From positions 248,001 through 312,000 of the forward strand of contig JAZGUH010000755.1 in NCBI GenBank assembly GCA_037893225.1: a stretch of DNA of 64,000 nucleotides. Reading direction: 5' to 3'. Numbering within the stretch: the stretch's first letter is position 1; each line of letters begins with the position of its first letter. This stretch comes from Hippasteria phrygiana (lineage: Eukaryota > Echinodermata > Asteroidea > Valvatida > Goniasteridae). A model generated the notes under the pieces. That model had not been told where the DNA came from, ran no database searches, and saw only the letters and a list, made by a program, of their open reading frames with translations. This document shows positions 44,690-56,300 of the stretch, piece after piece. Made by a program: the position numbers and the translations under genes.

Positions 44690-47600
44690 CCCCTTTAAGA
44701 TGACATCACATAACATGTAATGACTTCATCATAACGTCATGTCAATTTTCATCTATGACACCGGGTGGCATACCTAAATGGTGTGTTTCAACTGAATCGG
44801 ACTTGTACATTTGTAGATATATGGCTTCGAAAAATGCCCCTTTAAGATGACGTCACGTGACATGTGATGACGTCATCATGACGTAAAAGTTAGGCACACA
44901 TTCTGAGCAGTTGGGGTAAGTGTCTGCCAAGTTTAAAAGTAGCCAAACTGGCCGGTAAGAAAGACAACGTTTACAAATGCTATGGGCAATAATCTAGCGA
45001 GTGCCCCTTTAAGATGACACCACGTGACATGTTATGACTTGATCATAACGTCATGTCAATGTTCATCTATAACACCCGGTGGCATACCTAGATATTACGT
45101 TCCAACTTAATCGGACTTGTACTTTTGTAGATATATGGCTTCGAAAAATGCCCCTTTAAGATGACGTCACGTGACATGTGATGACGTCATCATGACGTAA
45201 AGGTTCGGCACACATTGTGAGCAGTTGGAGTAAGTGTCTGCTAAGTTTAAAAGTAGCCAAAGTGGCCGGTAAGAAAGAAAAAGTTTACAAATGCTATGGG
45301 CAATATTCTAGCGACTTGAAAAAAGATTTTTTTTTATGACGTCATCATGACGTCACACAATTTTCGCTTTTTAGGGCATATCTTTGAGACATACCAAAGC
45401 TATAACAAAAAGAATTTTGAAAATATCTTGTTTTGTTCGCTAGATATATTGAAAAGAATGTTACGATTCCAAAAATTTAAAATTCAGCGACTTGAAAAAA
45501 GACTACAAATCAACCCTTTTTATAAACAGCATGCTCATTTAAGCCATGGTTATCTGCCCTTCCCAGAATTCCTTTGTGTTATATTGAATTTGGTCTAAAT
45601 TTTGAAACGGTTCCTATTTCTTACTTGAGTGAGCCACGACCATGAAATTTTGGAATTACGTACAGAAAAATTCAATGTATACATTTTTGTAATCGGATTG
45701 ACCCTTACATGCGTTAAAAAAAAAAATATTGTTGATGACGTCATCATGACGTCACACAATTTTCGCCTTTTAGGGCATATCTTTGAGACATACCAAAGCT
45801 ATAACAAAAATAATTTTGAAAATATCTTGTTTTGTTCGCTAGATATATTGAAAAGAATGTTACGATTTTAAAACTTCAAGAATTCAGCGACTTGAAAAAA
45901 GACTACAAATCAACCCTTTTTATAAACAGCATGCACATTTAAGCCATGGTTATCAGCCCTTCCCAGAATTCCTTTGTGTTATATTGAATTTGGTCTACAT
46001 TTTGAAATGGCTCCTATTTCTTACTTGAGTGAGCCACGATCACGAAATTTTTGAATTAGGTACAGGAAAATTCAATGTATACATTTTTGTAATCAGATTG
46101 ACCCTTACATGCGTTTAAAAAAAAAAATATTGTTGATGACGTCATCATGACGTCACACAATTTTCGCCATTTAGGGCATATCTTTGAGACATACCAAAGC
46201 TGTAACAAAAATAATTTTGAAAATATCTTGTTTTGTTCGCTAGATATATTGAAAAGAATGTTACGATTTTAGAACTTCAAAAATTCAGCGACTTGAAAAA
46301 AGACTAGAAATCAACCCCTTTTATAAACAGCAAGCTCATAATAGCCATGGTTATCAGCCCGTCCCAGAATTCCTTTGTGTTATATTGAATTTGGTCTAAA
46401 TTTTGAAATGGCTGTCATTTCTTACTTGAGTGAGCCACGATCATGAAATTTTGGAATTGGGTACAGAAAAATACAATGTATACATTTTTGTAATCGGATT
46501 GATCCTTACATGCGTTAAAAAAAAACAATATTTTTGATGACGTCATCATGACGTCACACAATTTTCGCAATTTAGGGCATATCTTTGAGACATACCAAAG
46601 CTATCAGAAAAAGAATTTTGAAAATATCTTGTTTTGTTCGCTAGATATAATTTAATGAATGTTACGATTTTCAAAATTCAAAAATTCATAAAAAATCACG
46701 TGATGACGTCATCATGACGTAAAAGTTCGGCATGCATCCTGAGTAGTTGGTCTAAGTGTCTGTTAAGTTTAAAGGCAATCGGCTGCATAAAAGTAGCCAA
46801 AGTGCCTGGCAGAAAGAAATCGTGTACAAATGCTATGGGCAAAAGTCTGAAAAAGAAGAAAAAAAAAAAAAAAAGAAAAAAAAACTAGAGCCAATAGTGT
46901 TTGTGGACAAACACAGGGCTGTTTCGGTTTTTGTGTGTAAAATTTGGTGATTAAAATGAAATTTCAAAAATTTTAATAAAATTTCAAAAATTAAAAAAAT
47001 TATAGAAAATTAGCCGATGAGGTCATCATGACGTCACTCCGGCTTCTGCATGCTGGTGGCACTATCTACATACCCACCAATTTTTATGACGATCGGACCT
47101 ACCCTTATATGTGTTTCAAAAAAGCATATTTTTGATGACGTCATGATGACATCACACATTTTCCCATTTATGTGAAAGAATATGGGAGCTAACAAAGCTA
47201 TTACAAAAAGAATTTTGAATTTAGCATGTTCTGTTAAAGAGATATGGGTTTAAGAAACTTTAAGGTTGAAAAAACTTTACAATTACTATAAAATCGTATG
47301 ATGAGGTCATCATGACGTCACCTCAATTTTCATCTATAACACGTACTTGTCTACCACCATAGCAGGTTTGAATGCAATCGGACCTACGGTTCTCTAGATA
47401 TGTGCCCTTGAAAAATGCACCTTTAAGATGACGTCACATGACAAGTGATGACGTCATCATGACGTCACTCTTCGGCATACATTTTCAGCTTAGGGTCTCT
47501 GTTTGAGTTAAACCTGATTAAGATCTGAGGTTGTTTAGTGACCAAAGTGGCTCTTACAAAATTCGTGTACAAAGTCTATGGGATTTGGGATAGAACTAAA

Positions 47601-49200
47601 AATTCATAGAAAATCAGCCGATGACGTCATCATGACGTCACTTTGGATTTTACATGCTAGTGGCACTATCTACCTACCCACCAATTTTCATGACGATCGG
47701 ACCTATCCTTATATGTGTTTTAAAAAAGCACATTTTTGATGACGTCATCATGACGTCACACAATTTTCGCCTTTTAGGGCATATCTTTGAGACATACCAA
47801 AGCTATAACGAAAAGAATTTTGAAAATATCTTGTTTTGTTCGTTAGATATATTGAAAAGAATGTTACGATTTTCAAAATTCAAAAATTCATAACAAATCA
47901 CGTGATGACGTCATCATGACGTAAAAGTTCGGCATGCATTCTGACCAGTTGGTCTAAGTGTCTGTTAAGTTTAAAGGCAATCGGTTGCTTAAAAGTAGCC
48001 AAAGTGCCGGTCAGAAAGAAAACGTGTACAAATGCTATGGGCAATAGTCTGAAAAGGAAAAAAAAGAAAAAAAAACTAGACATCTGGTACAGTGTTTGTG
48101 GACAAACACAGGGCTGTTTTGTTTTTTGGTGTAAAATTTTGTGATTAAAATGAAATTTCAAAAATTTCAAAAATCATTAAAAAAAATGCCGATTACGTCA
48201 TCATGACATCGTCATCATGACATCATTTCAGATTTTGCATGCTAGTGACAGTATCTACCTACCCACCAATTTTCATGACGATCGGACCTATCCTTATATG
48301 TGTTTTTAAAAAGCACATTTTTGATGATGTCATCATGACGTCACACATTTTTTTCCTTTTTAGGGCATATCTTTGAGACCTACCAAAGCTATAACAAAAA
48401 GAATTTTAAAAATATCTTGTTTTGTTTGCCAGATATATTTAAAAGAATTTTACGATTTCAAACTTTCAAAAATTCATAACAAATCACATGATGACGTCAT
48501 CATGACGTCATTTCAGATTTGGCATGCTGGTGGCAGTATCTACCTACCCACCAATTTTCATGACGATCGGGCCTATCCTTATATGTGTTTTTAAAAAGCA
48601 CATTTTTGATGACGTCATCATGACGTCACACATTTTTTTCCTTTTTAGGGCATATCTTTGAGACATACCAAAGCTATAACAAAAAGAATTTTGAAAATAT
48701 CTTGTTTTGTTCGCTAGATATATTGAAAAGAATGTTACGATTTTCAAATTTTGAAAAATTCATAAAAAATCACGTGATGACGTCATCATGACGTCACTTT
48801 GGATTCAGCATCCCAGTGACAGTATCTACCTACCCACCAATTTGCATGACGATCGGACCTATCCTTATATGTGTTTTAAAAAAGCACATTTTTGATGACG
48901 TCATCATGACATCACACATTTTTGTCCCTTTTAGTGCATATCTTTGAGACATACCGAAGCTATAACAAAAAGAATTTTGAAAATATCTTGTTTTGTTCGC
49001 TAGATATATTGAAAAGAATTTTACGATTTCAAAATTTCAAAAATTCATAAAAAATCACGTGATGACGTCATCATGACGTAAATGTTCGGCATACATTCTG
49101 AGCAGTTAGTCTAAGTGTCTGCCAAGTTTAAAGCCAATCGGCAGCATAAAAGTAGCCAAAGTGCCAGTAAGAAAGAAAACGTGTACAAATGCTATGGGCA
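44690..49200. repeat. Repeat block with about twenty double TGACGTCA motifs
   Basis: Directly and imperfectly repeated modules, each holding TGACGTCATCATGACGTCA or a close variant: two TGACGTCA octamers 11 bp apart. Sites lie near 44866, 45181, 45337, 45735, 46137, 46538, 46704, 47450, 47621, 47740, 47905, 48490, 48610, 48777, 48897 and 49063, with decayed copies between. Other shared blocks are 'cataccaaagctataac', 'tcttgttttgttcgctagat' and 'caaatgctatgggca'. Units near 44492, 46896 and 48089 end in the hairpin 'gtgtttgtggacaaacac' plus 'agggctgttt'. No protein coding. TGACGTCA is the known full CRE site for CREB/ATF-type bZIP factors; use here is unproven. Confidence 0.85.
45300..46690. 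repeat. Four tandem units of about 400 bp within the block
   Basis: The landmark 'tgacgtcacacaattttcgc' recurs at intervals of about 399, 402 and 401 bp. Copies are about 90% alike by eye and include the double TGACGTCA motif, the 'agatatattgaaaagaatgt' block and 'gaattcctttgtgttatatt'. Confidence 0.85.
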
Positions 49201-49261
49201 TTTTGGCTGAAAAAGAAGAACAAAAAAAAGAAAAAAAAAAAAAAAAGAAAAAAAAAAAAAT

Positions 49262-49442
49262 CTTAACGAAAACAAGGGCTGTTTTGGAAAAGTTTCCAAA
49301 ACAGCCAAAAAAAAGAAAAAAAAAAAAATCTTAACGAAAACAAGGGCTGTTTCGGAAAACTTCCGAAACAGCCAAAAAATCTTAACGAAAACAAGGGCTG
49401 TTTCGAAAAACTTTCGAAACAGCCAACAACAACAACAACAAC
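49262..49442. repeat. Three hairpin units ending in GGCTGTTT / AAACAGCC
   Basis: Each unit begins 'cttaacgaaaacaag' and continues into a stem with GGCTGTTT on one side and AAACAGCC on the other (49277-49306, 49345-49373, 49396-49424). The inner stem differs between units, and the changes are matched on both sides. A-rich runs separate the units, and an (ACA)n run follows. Confidence 0.85.
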
Positions 49443-50394
49443 AGTTTAGGTTATTCACAGGCTCATGGTGTGCTGCACTCGCACAGTTTAATTAGCCGTT
49501 GCCCGGATCGGATCTTTTGTGGCTACGGCTTCGAATTTGGCCATTGACAGGCTACGGTGAAGAGCTGTAGCCATTGATAATAATATCTGTGAGATAGTCT
49601 TATATCGGGATGCTACTAGGCGTGTTGTCAAAATACTGCACAAACGCTATAACAACACGAACCATTCAAATTGTCTCTTATCGGGGGTTTTCTGTCAGAT
49701 GTACCCCAGTGTGCACAATACGTTTCCCAAGACACACGTTATAAAATCAGGCGTGCAAAGGTTTTTTACAAATAATATTTATTAATTTCTTTGTAACAAT
49801 GTCGGGTAAATTCAGAAGTAGATAGTATCGATTCTTGTCATATTTCTATGGTGACTGTTATCGATATCACGAAAATATGATTAAAAGCTATTGAATTATG
49901 CATTATTCGAAAATCACCAGGATCGCTGGTTTAGTTAATCAATTGCTGCTACAGAATCGAAGCACAGCCTAACGTACCGGGTTTGAACTTGTGAATCTGA
50001 CCCCAAAAAAGTATTGCACACAATAATCACCAGAAAGGTTTCAAGTTGATCGTTAGCTTCACTTCCATCGGATTCGCATTCTTGTAAAAACCCCGGTTTC
50101 AAAGAATCTCATAAAAACTATATGACAGCAACAGAGGAAATCAACGAATATCACTGCTTGTAAAAGGCTACTATGCAATTCAATTACGCAACACCATTAT
50201 GTCTATTCAAACGCAAATAAGCACCTCATTGCTTAAAAAAAGAAACTGATCTGACGTCACTTGTACAGCACAAAGGGTAAACTGTAGATCTGCACAAAGA
50301 GCAAAACTAAGTTGGCGGAGGAAACACGTCCATATATAGCTTGTCCAATATGGTGGCACTAAACAAATCATTTTTGTTCGAGTGCAGACTCTTT
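49443..50394. other. Intergenic, nothing recognised
   Basis: No coding module or repeat boundary found. Confidence 0.4.
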
Positions 50395-50632
50395 TCAATT
50401 CAATTCAATTCAATTCAATTCAATTCAATTCAATTCAATTCAATTCAATTCAATTCAATTCAATTCAATTCAATTCAATTCAATTCAATTCAATTCAATT
50501 CAATTCAATTCAATTCAATTCAATTCAATTCAATTCAATTCAATTCAATTCAATTCAATTCAATTCAATTCAATTCAATTCAATTCAATTCAATTCAATT
50601 CAATTCAATTCAATTCAATTCAATTCAATAAA
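50395..50632. repeat. (CAATT)n pentanucleotide microsatellite
   Basis: About 47 almost perfect units over 238 bp, ending in two variant units with 'aaaa'. Open in several frames only because of the repeat. Confidence 0.97.
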
Positions 50633-50639
50633 ATTCAAT

Positions 50640-51119
50640 TCAATAAAATACAAGGGGAAACTTCGGGTACTCTGCATGGCATTGTGGGATTGATTCTGTG
50701 ACGCAACACGACGGAAATGTATTTCCATTCACCGAAACGATCGGCGGGCAAAACATCTTTGCTGATCGTCTGTGAGATAGTTAACGTCCGTCTGGGTTGC
50801 CCGCGACGTTTACGGAGGAAATGTTTCCATATGTCTGCGGCTAGAGGGCGCTCGAACATTTTATGACGTCACGGGTATTTTTTTGTGAAGTACGACCTAG
50901 GCGGAGACTAACATCGTTGAAAGCAAGTTTACATCTATTTCACTTTCAAATTATAGGGCACTTCTGGTTTGGACCGGAAGGAAGGGTCACGTGATTTGAC
51001 GCACACGAGATAAAATGAAGATCCTGGTTTATACTACAATTGACAATAAAACCAAGATCAGGGGTCTCACGGCTGATTTTATATAGCATTTTAAAATTAA
51101 AAATATTTATCTGAAATTG
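50640..51119. other. Intergenic, nothing recognised
   Basis: Mixed sequence with no paired repeats and no recognisable coding motif. Confidence 0.4.
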
Positions 51120-51363
51120 CTTGTAATATACCACCCGATGACGTCATCATGACGTCACTCTTCGGCGCACAATTTCAGATTAGGGTCTATGCTTATGTTA
51201 ATTTTGAATAAGATCGGAGATTGTTTATTGACCAAAGTGCCGCCGACAAAATTTGTGTACAAAGTCTATGGGATTTGGGGATAGAACTAAAATAAGAAGA
51301 AGAAGTAAGCAAAACAAATCCGAACAAAATCAAAGCCTTTTCCGACTGGTTGTCGGAAAAGCC
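51120..51363. repeat. Isolated unit of the double-TGACGTCA repeat family with hairpin end
   Basis: Starts with 'gatgacgtcatcatgacgtc', then 'acaaagtctatgggatttgg' as in the block at 47440-47600, an AAG-rich run, and a terminal hairpin (51335-51363: 'ccttttccgac' / 'gtcggaaaag'). It shows the apparent order of one full unit: motif, body, A-rich run, hairpin. Confidence 0.75.
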
Positions 51364-52560
51364 AATAATTGATACCATATCCGCAGGGATAGGCCTACCC
51401 GTCTTTTTCCTGGAATAGCAAGGACATTAAGTTAAAATAGCTGTGTCCGTGAGTCGTTAGATAACAGTCATTCCACGGCTGTCGTTTTTTTGGGGGATAG
51501 TACTTGTGTCCAAACTGCAAGGAAATTCCCGTAAAAACGATATTTGTACAGTACAACCGGATGGATGACGTCTATTTGGAATGGTTTGGTAAGTATTCAA
51601 ACCATAAATAAAGCCGAACAAAAACAAATCAGCATTTAGGTGTTGGGTGAAATTAATATCGTCACTCAAATAAACATCACAGCAGAAATAAATGACAATA
51701 TTCTCAGATTTTGAAATCAAAATCAATTTTTTTGTATTCCTATAATATGCAGTTAAACCACAAGTCAAAAAGAAGCTTTTTCACATGATTTTTTTGTTTC
51801 AAAATGTTTTTGCAAAGAATACCAGTCGAGACCAAAATACTCATGGCAGACTAAACAGTATTATTTTTATGCAACTTTTACTGGCCAACACAGCCTGCAT
51901 GTCTTTTATCAAGTCTACAGAATGCACAAAGGGAAAAATACTCAACTTCCCGAAATGACCAAATCAGTGCCACCCATGCATGCACAATCCGACGATTCCG
52001 TCAAAAAACATCACAATAATTTACAGATTTGTGTCGTATACTCCTAAATATCCTTACAATTTAAACTCGTAACTTTGCAATGCTATTCCTTTCAATTATC
52101 TGAGCTACATTGTACTACGAACAAAGTACGTAGAAATAATTGATAGCGGCATGTACATGAGAAACAATACTACTGGACCGATTTTATCTTTAATTAAAAA
52201 GTCCTGACCATAATTCAGTGCACACCTGAACCCAACATATTTTACATATATATCAAACTGATATCTCCAAACTATATAATCACCAAATAGAGGAATTTTA
52301 CATAAGCCCCGTCTGCGCACATACGGGTTAAAAGGGAGAATGTCAGTGCTGAAAAAAACGGTGCTATTCAACAAAATCATTAATGCATGAATGAACACGC
52401 CATAAATGGCAGCACAGCGCACGATCAGCATGCCAAGTTGTGAGCGCCAAGTACATGTATACGTTAAACGCATGCGGATTGTGGCAGCGGAACAAAGCTT
52501 TCTAGCGAAACACGTGTTTTTATATTAAGTGATCATGATTAACTGGTTTAATAGAAATTG
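51364..52560. other. Intergenic, nothing recognised
   Basis: AT-rich. Minus-strand frames of 100-120 codons here show no motif I know and no splice context, so I do not call genes. Confidence 0.4.
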
Positions 52561-52606
52561 GGCACCCCACCCCCGCCCCCCCCCCCCCCCCGCCCCCACC
52601 CCCACG
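52561..52606. repeat. Poly-C tract
   Basis: Nearly pure C with a few A and G interruptions; the minus strand is a long G run. Confidence 0.9.
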
Positions 52607-52659
52607 GAGAGAGGTCTGTCTGTGCCGCTGGGGTTGACTGATATGTCGTGGTAAGCGAC

Positions 52660-52792
52660 GAACGAAATACCACCGTCTAAATAATGCGCAAAATACGCTG
52701 TAAGAGTCTTTAGGCTAGCGCCGCAGCCAGTGGCTTTGTAAACCTATCAGATGATCGCCAGGTACCATTCTCTACCTCGCGACACATATTTC
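52660..52792. mobile_element. Fragment of the TTAAAGGGACACATTG MITE
   Basis: Matches the inner part of 38040-38150 ('aatgcgcaaaatacgctgta', 'gatgatcgccaggtac') with neither end. Confidence 0.75.
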
Positions 52793-52811
52793 ACAATGAT
52801 TAGAAGTGTGA

Positions 52812-53298
52812 ATGACTGTGTTTCATTTCCAAAGAAATCATAGCAAAGACTTTTCATTTACTAATAATGGATGAACACATTGGAGAACACCAATACACTG
52901 AACCACACTTGTTTGAAGAAAAAGCGACAGTTTACAGTACTTATACGTGAATAAAACGATACCACAAGTGATGTTTAGTCTGATAGTACAGAATGGTATT
53001 TTTGTTTTGGAAAATATGTAGGGAAAGTATTGTACATGTAGGAGATAAACAGTGTCTTGAAAGTAAATAATCATCAAGTACAGTATAACCTATTACAAAA
53101 AAATTACTGTAAAACAAATCTCAACATATTTTGGTCAACTTACATGTGACATCATTGTTAATTATGTAGAATGTATCACTTTGAAAGTACCCACTTTGCT
53201 TGAAATCAGTGACCCTTTTGGTTTTAAACGAAATTATGTATTTTTTTAATTTCAGTTCTCTCTCTCTCTTTTATTTCCCCCCCCCCCCCCCCCCACAG
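52812..53298 (+). promoter_or_regulatory. Upstream region of gene B, homologous to gene A upstream
   Basis: 52815-52930 matches 18170-18270 inverted, and 53150-53298 matches 16536-16690 inverted. Between them the arms differ. The last 35 bp are a polypyrimidine run ('tctctctctctttta', then about 20 C) and 'acag', a splice acceptor, so an untranslated exon should lie upstream. No TATA box called. Confidence 0.55.
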
Positions 53299-53322
53299 AT
53301 TTTGGTAAAGTTTTAAACCAAG

Positions 53323-53389
53323 ATGGCAACCATGGTACTGATGACATGGCTATCTCTACTATTGTTACTGCGCCCTTCTTTATGCATTG
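53323..53389 (+). CDS. Gene B exon 1 (coding part): signal peptide
   Basis: The exon starts at 53299 after 'cccacag'; ATG at 53323 in context 'accaagATGG'; donor 'CATTG|GTAACT'. The 22 residues have a Leu-rich core ([11 protein letters not shown]). About seven residues differ from gene A's peptide, far more than in the HYR 1-EGF 1 region. Confidence 0.83.
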
Positions 53390-56300
53390 GTAACTTGACA
53401 GTTACACGTATAACGTGCAGTGCTTGTCTTCTGTTGTTCACAAATGTCGTTTTTTGTTTGTTTGTTTGTTTGTTTGTTTGTTTGTTTGTTTGTTTGTTTG
53501 TTGGGGTGTTTGTTTGTTTGTTTGTTTGTTGGGGTGTTTGTTTGTTTGTTGGGGTGTTTGTTTGTTTGTTTGTTTGGTGTTTTTTTTTTTTTTTTTTTGG
53601 GGGGGGGGGTTCCTCCTGTTGTCATTAACAATCAGAAATGCAAATACTGCACACATTGCACATAGAGCAATGCAGGAACCAGGGGCGGATCTAGGATTCG
53701 TTGTAAGGGCAGAATTTGGTTCACATGCAGACGTACAAGCAAAAATTGGATTACATTAATTTGATTTGATTGGAGAATAGTTGAGCTCAACCTTACAATC
53801 ATTCTTTTATCGGAGATCTGTTGATACTATTAGTCTGTTCTACATATATTTCCATGTTAATTAAATGTTCCACCGGCTTATAGTCCAGCTTGGTTTCTCC
53901 AGTTAGGGTGATGTTTGAGTGTGAAACTCACTCATGAGTATTCCGCCTGTTCCCACCCACATACTACAATCATATAGATGTAGAACAAAAAGCTATGTCA
54001 AAAGTATCTCTATGAAATTCTTTGCCTGGTGCATGTTTCCCTTCATCTTACGATCTTTCCTGCTTCAAAAGGAATATTAATCCCTTATGGAATTCCATAA
54101 TCCCTACCTCATTATCGTCAATTTTTGTTGTAGCTCCGTACATTGAGTGGCTTTTAGCCATGTGCGGGGCGAAAAAAAAAAAAAAAAGCCCATGGCATAC
54201 ACTTATATTATAGGTATTTGGAAGTATTTTCTCTATTTGATATGGATCAGTCAAAAATGTTTGAGCACACAGGTACTAGATAGGGAGGTGTCTGTCTGCA
54301 AGATTGGGATTGTAACAGGTGCTCCACTATAGACCAATTTTTGATGCCCTGCACGATATGGGGGAAAGGGTACCCCCCCCCCCCTTTTACCCCTATACCC
54401 TAAGCACACTCCAGATTATTGTTATCTAACACATCCCCCTAGAGGGGGGGGGGGGGGGGGTCCCTTTCCCCCCCACATCGTGCTTCATATGCAATTTTTA
54501 AGACCAGTGTCTATGAAAAGAACATTCTGTGCAGGTGTTGACTGTATTTGGAGTCCAAACTTGTTGATTAAATATACAATTTGTCAAGTGAATGAAAATA
54601 AACAAAGCAGACTTAGGGATATTCAGGATATTCATTCAAAGTGTGAATTCATTGATTCAACAGATGTCTTATTACTTAAAAAGAAAAGTCACATGCCCAC
54701 TGGTCTATAGCTTGTTTCTGAGCTGTACTGATGCATCGAATTATACTGGGCTCGGTCTACTGATCCCCAGTGCGACTTTCAAGCGCCGTGCACTGACAGG
54801 CTGTGCATTCAGTAACAAGTCTAAAGATCCATGTATTGTGGTGGCTTCTGCCATGTACCGAGATGGACAAGATGGTACTGATATCAGTGATGTAGGGCCT
54901 AGTCGAGACCATCCAAGACCACAAAAGACCCTGCAAGACCAACACAAGACCAGCACAAGACCTTCAGTCTTAATTTAAATCTTAAACTATTCAAATTAAC
55001 TGCAATAAAAGCATTCCTTTGTCATGGTTTATGTCTGTTACTTGTGCCTGCAACGAGCTGGTCTTGTGAATGAATAGCCTTGTGCATGGTCTTGTGCCTG
55101 GTGTTGTGATGGTCTCGAATACATCACCGACTGATATATTGAGTAAAACTTCCCATGTAAAACTTCCCAGATTTTGTACCCATCATTGGGTAACGCTTAA
55201 CATTTGAAATGTGTACCCAGTGTAACACAAGAAAGAGGTTAAAGAGAAATTATTTTGCTCCAATTTGAGCAAAAAGTACACAGTTTTATTTACCTAACCT
55301 TTTAACCCAACAGACAAAGAGGTACTGTAAAAGAAAATGACAACTTTAACCACTAATCTGAGCTCAACAGTGAACAATTGACCAGTGAAATAATAAACAA
55401 CATAGATTACACAACGATAAAACAGACAAAAACGAACAGACGCACCAGACGATTTGTGAGGTGTGAACATTTCTTTTAATAAAGTTTTATCATCAGTTGT
55501 TACAGTCATCATCAGTTGTTACAGTTGCTTTTAAAAGAATTAAAACTTTAAGAATGTTTTTATATATATGTGATGTGATGGTTTCATATAAAAGTCATCT
55601 TAACAATTTTACCACTTTTGTGGCTAGCAGGTTGGAAACAATAAAATACCGAAAACACACATTTGGCCACATTGGTTCTTTTCCTGGTTCTTTTCGTGTG
55701 AGTCTTCCGACATAAACTGCCTTAGGGGTACCTTGCACAATGGGTAACATGGGGACAGTGGTGCCCGACGAGGAAGTCTTTAAAAATCTAGGTGCCCCAC
55801 AAGGAAAATGCTTAAAAGTTTGAAATTTCAATAGGGACAAAGGAGAATAATAGAAGGAAAGTAAAGTGGACAATAGAGGTACCCCTTAAGGGTGCGTGTG
55901 TGAGGATGTGTACAGGTTATCCATTACGACTGAGGACCTGGGACAATGGGGGATTAGTGATAACAATACAACTGAGGACCTGAGCCCAAGTCCTCGGTAG
56001 AAGTCATGCAAAAACCATGGGGCATGTTGAGAAAAAGTTAAAGTACAAACAAAGGGAACTATGGAAGGAAACACCCAAGTCCTCAGTATATAGTAAAACA
56101 CGACTGTGTGTGTGTGAGTTTGTATAGCTATACACACCGTGGACCTTTAACAAAGAGGACAATAGTGTCCACGGTTGAGTCAAGGTCCACGGTTGAAAAT
56201 CGATTACTCATTATGGTACGTGTGAAAAATGTTGCAAATTGAGTAGATAACTAACCAAAGAGATACAATTTTAGAGATTTCAGGTTATCCTATAAACTGT

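Noticed and set aside
44690..49200. CRISPR-like regular repeats
   Set aside because: Repeats are long, imperfect and unevenly spaced, without uniform spacers or cas genes, in an intron-bearing animal genome.
50341..50693. Open frames with a Phe-Asn-Ser-Ile-Gln repeat
   Set aside because: Translation of the (CAATT)n microsatellite; no gene context.
52105..52473. A 122-codon minus-strand frame
   Set aside because: No recognisable domain, no splice or promoter context, AT-rich spacer sequence.
53380..53759. Cys/Phe/Leu/Val-rich and Lys/Gln/Thr/Asn-rich frames
   Set aside because: Both strands of the (GTTT)n microsatellite inside gene B intron 1.
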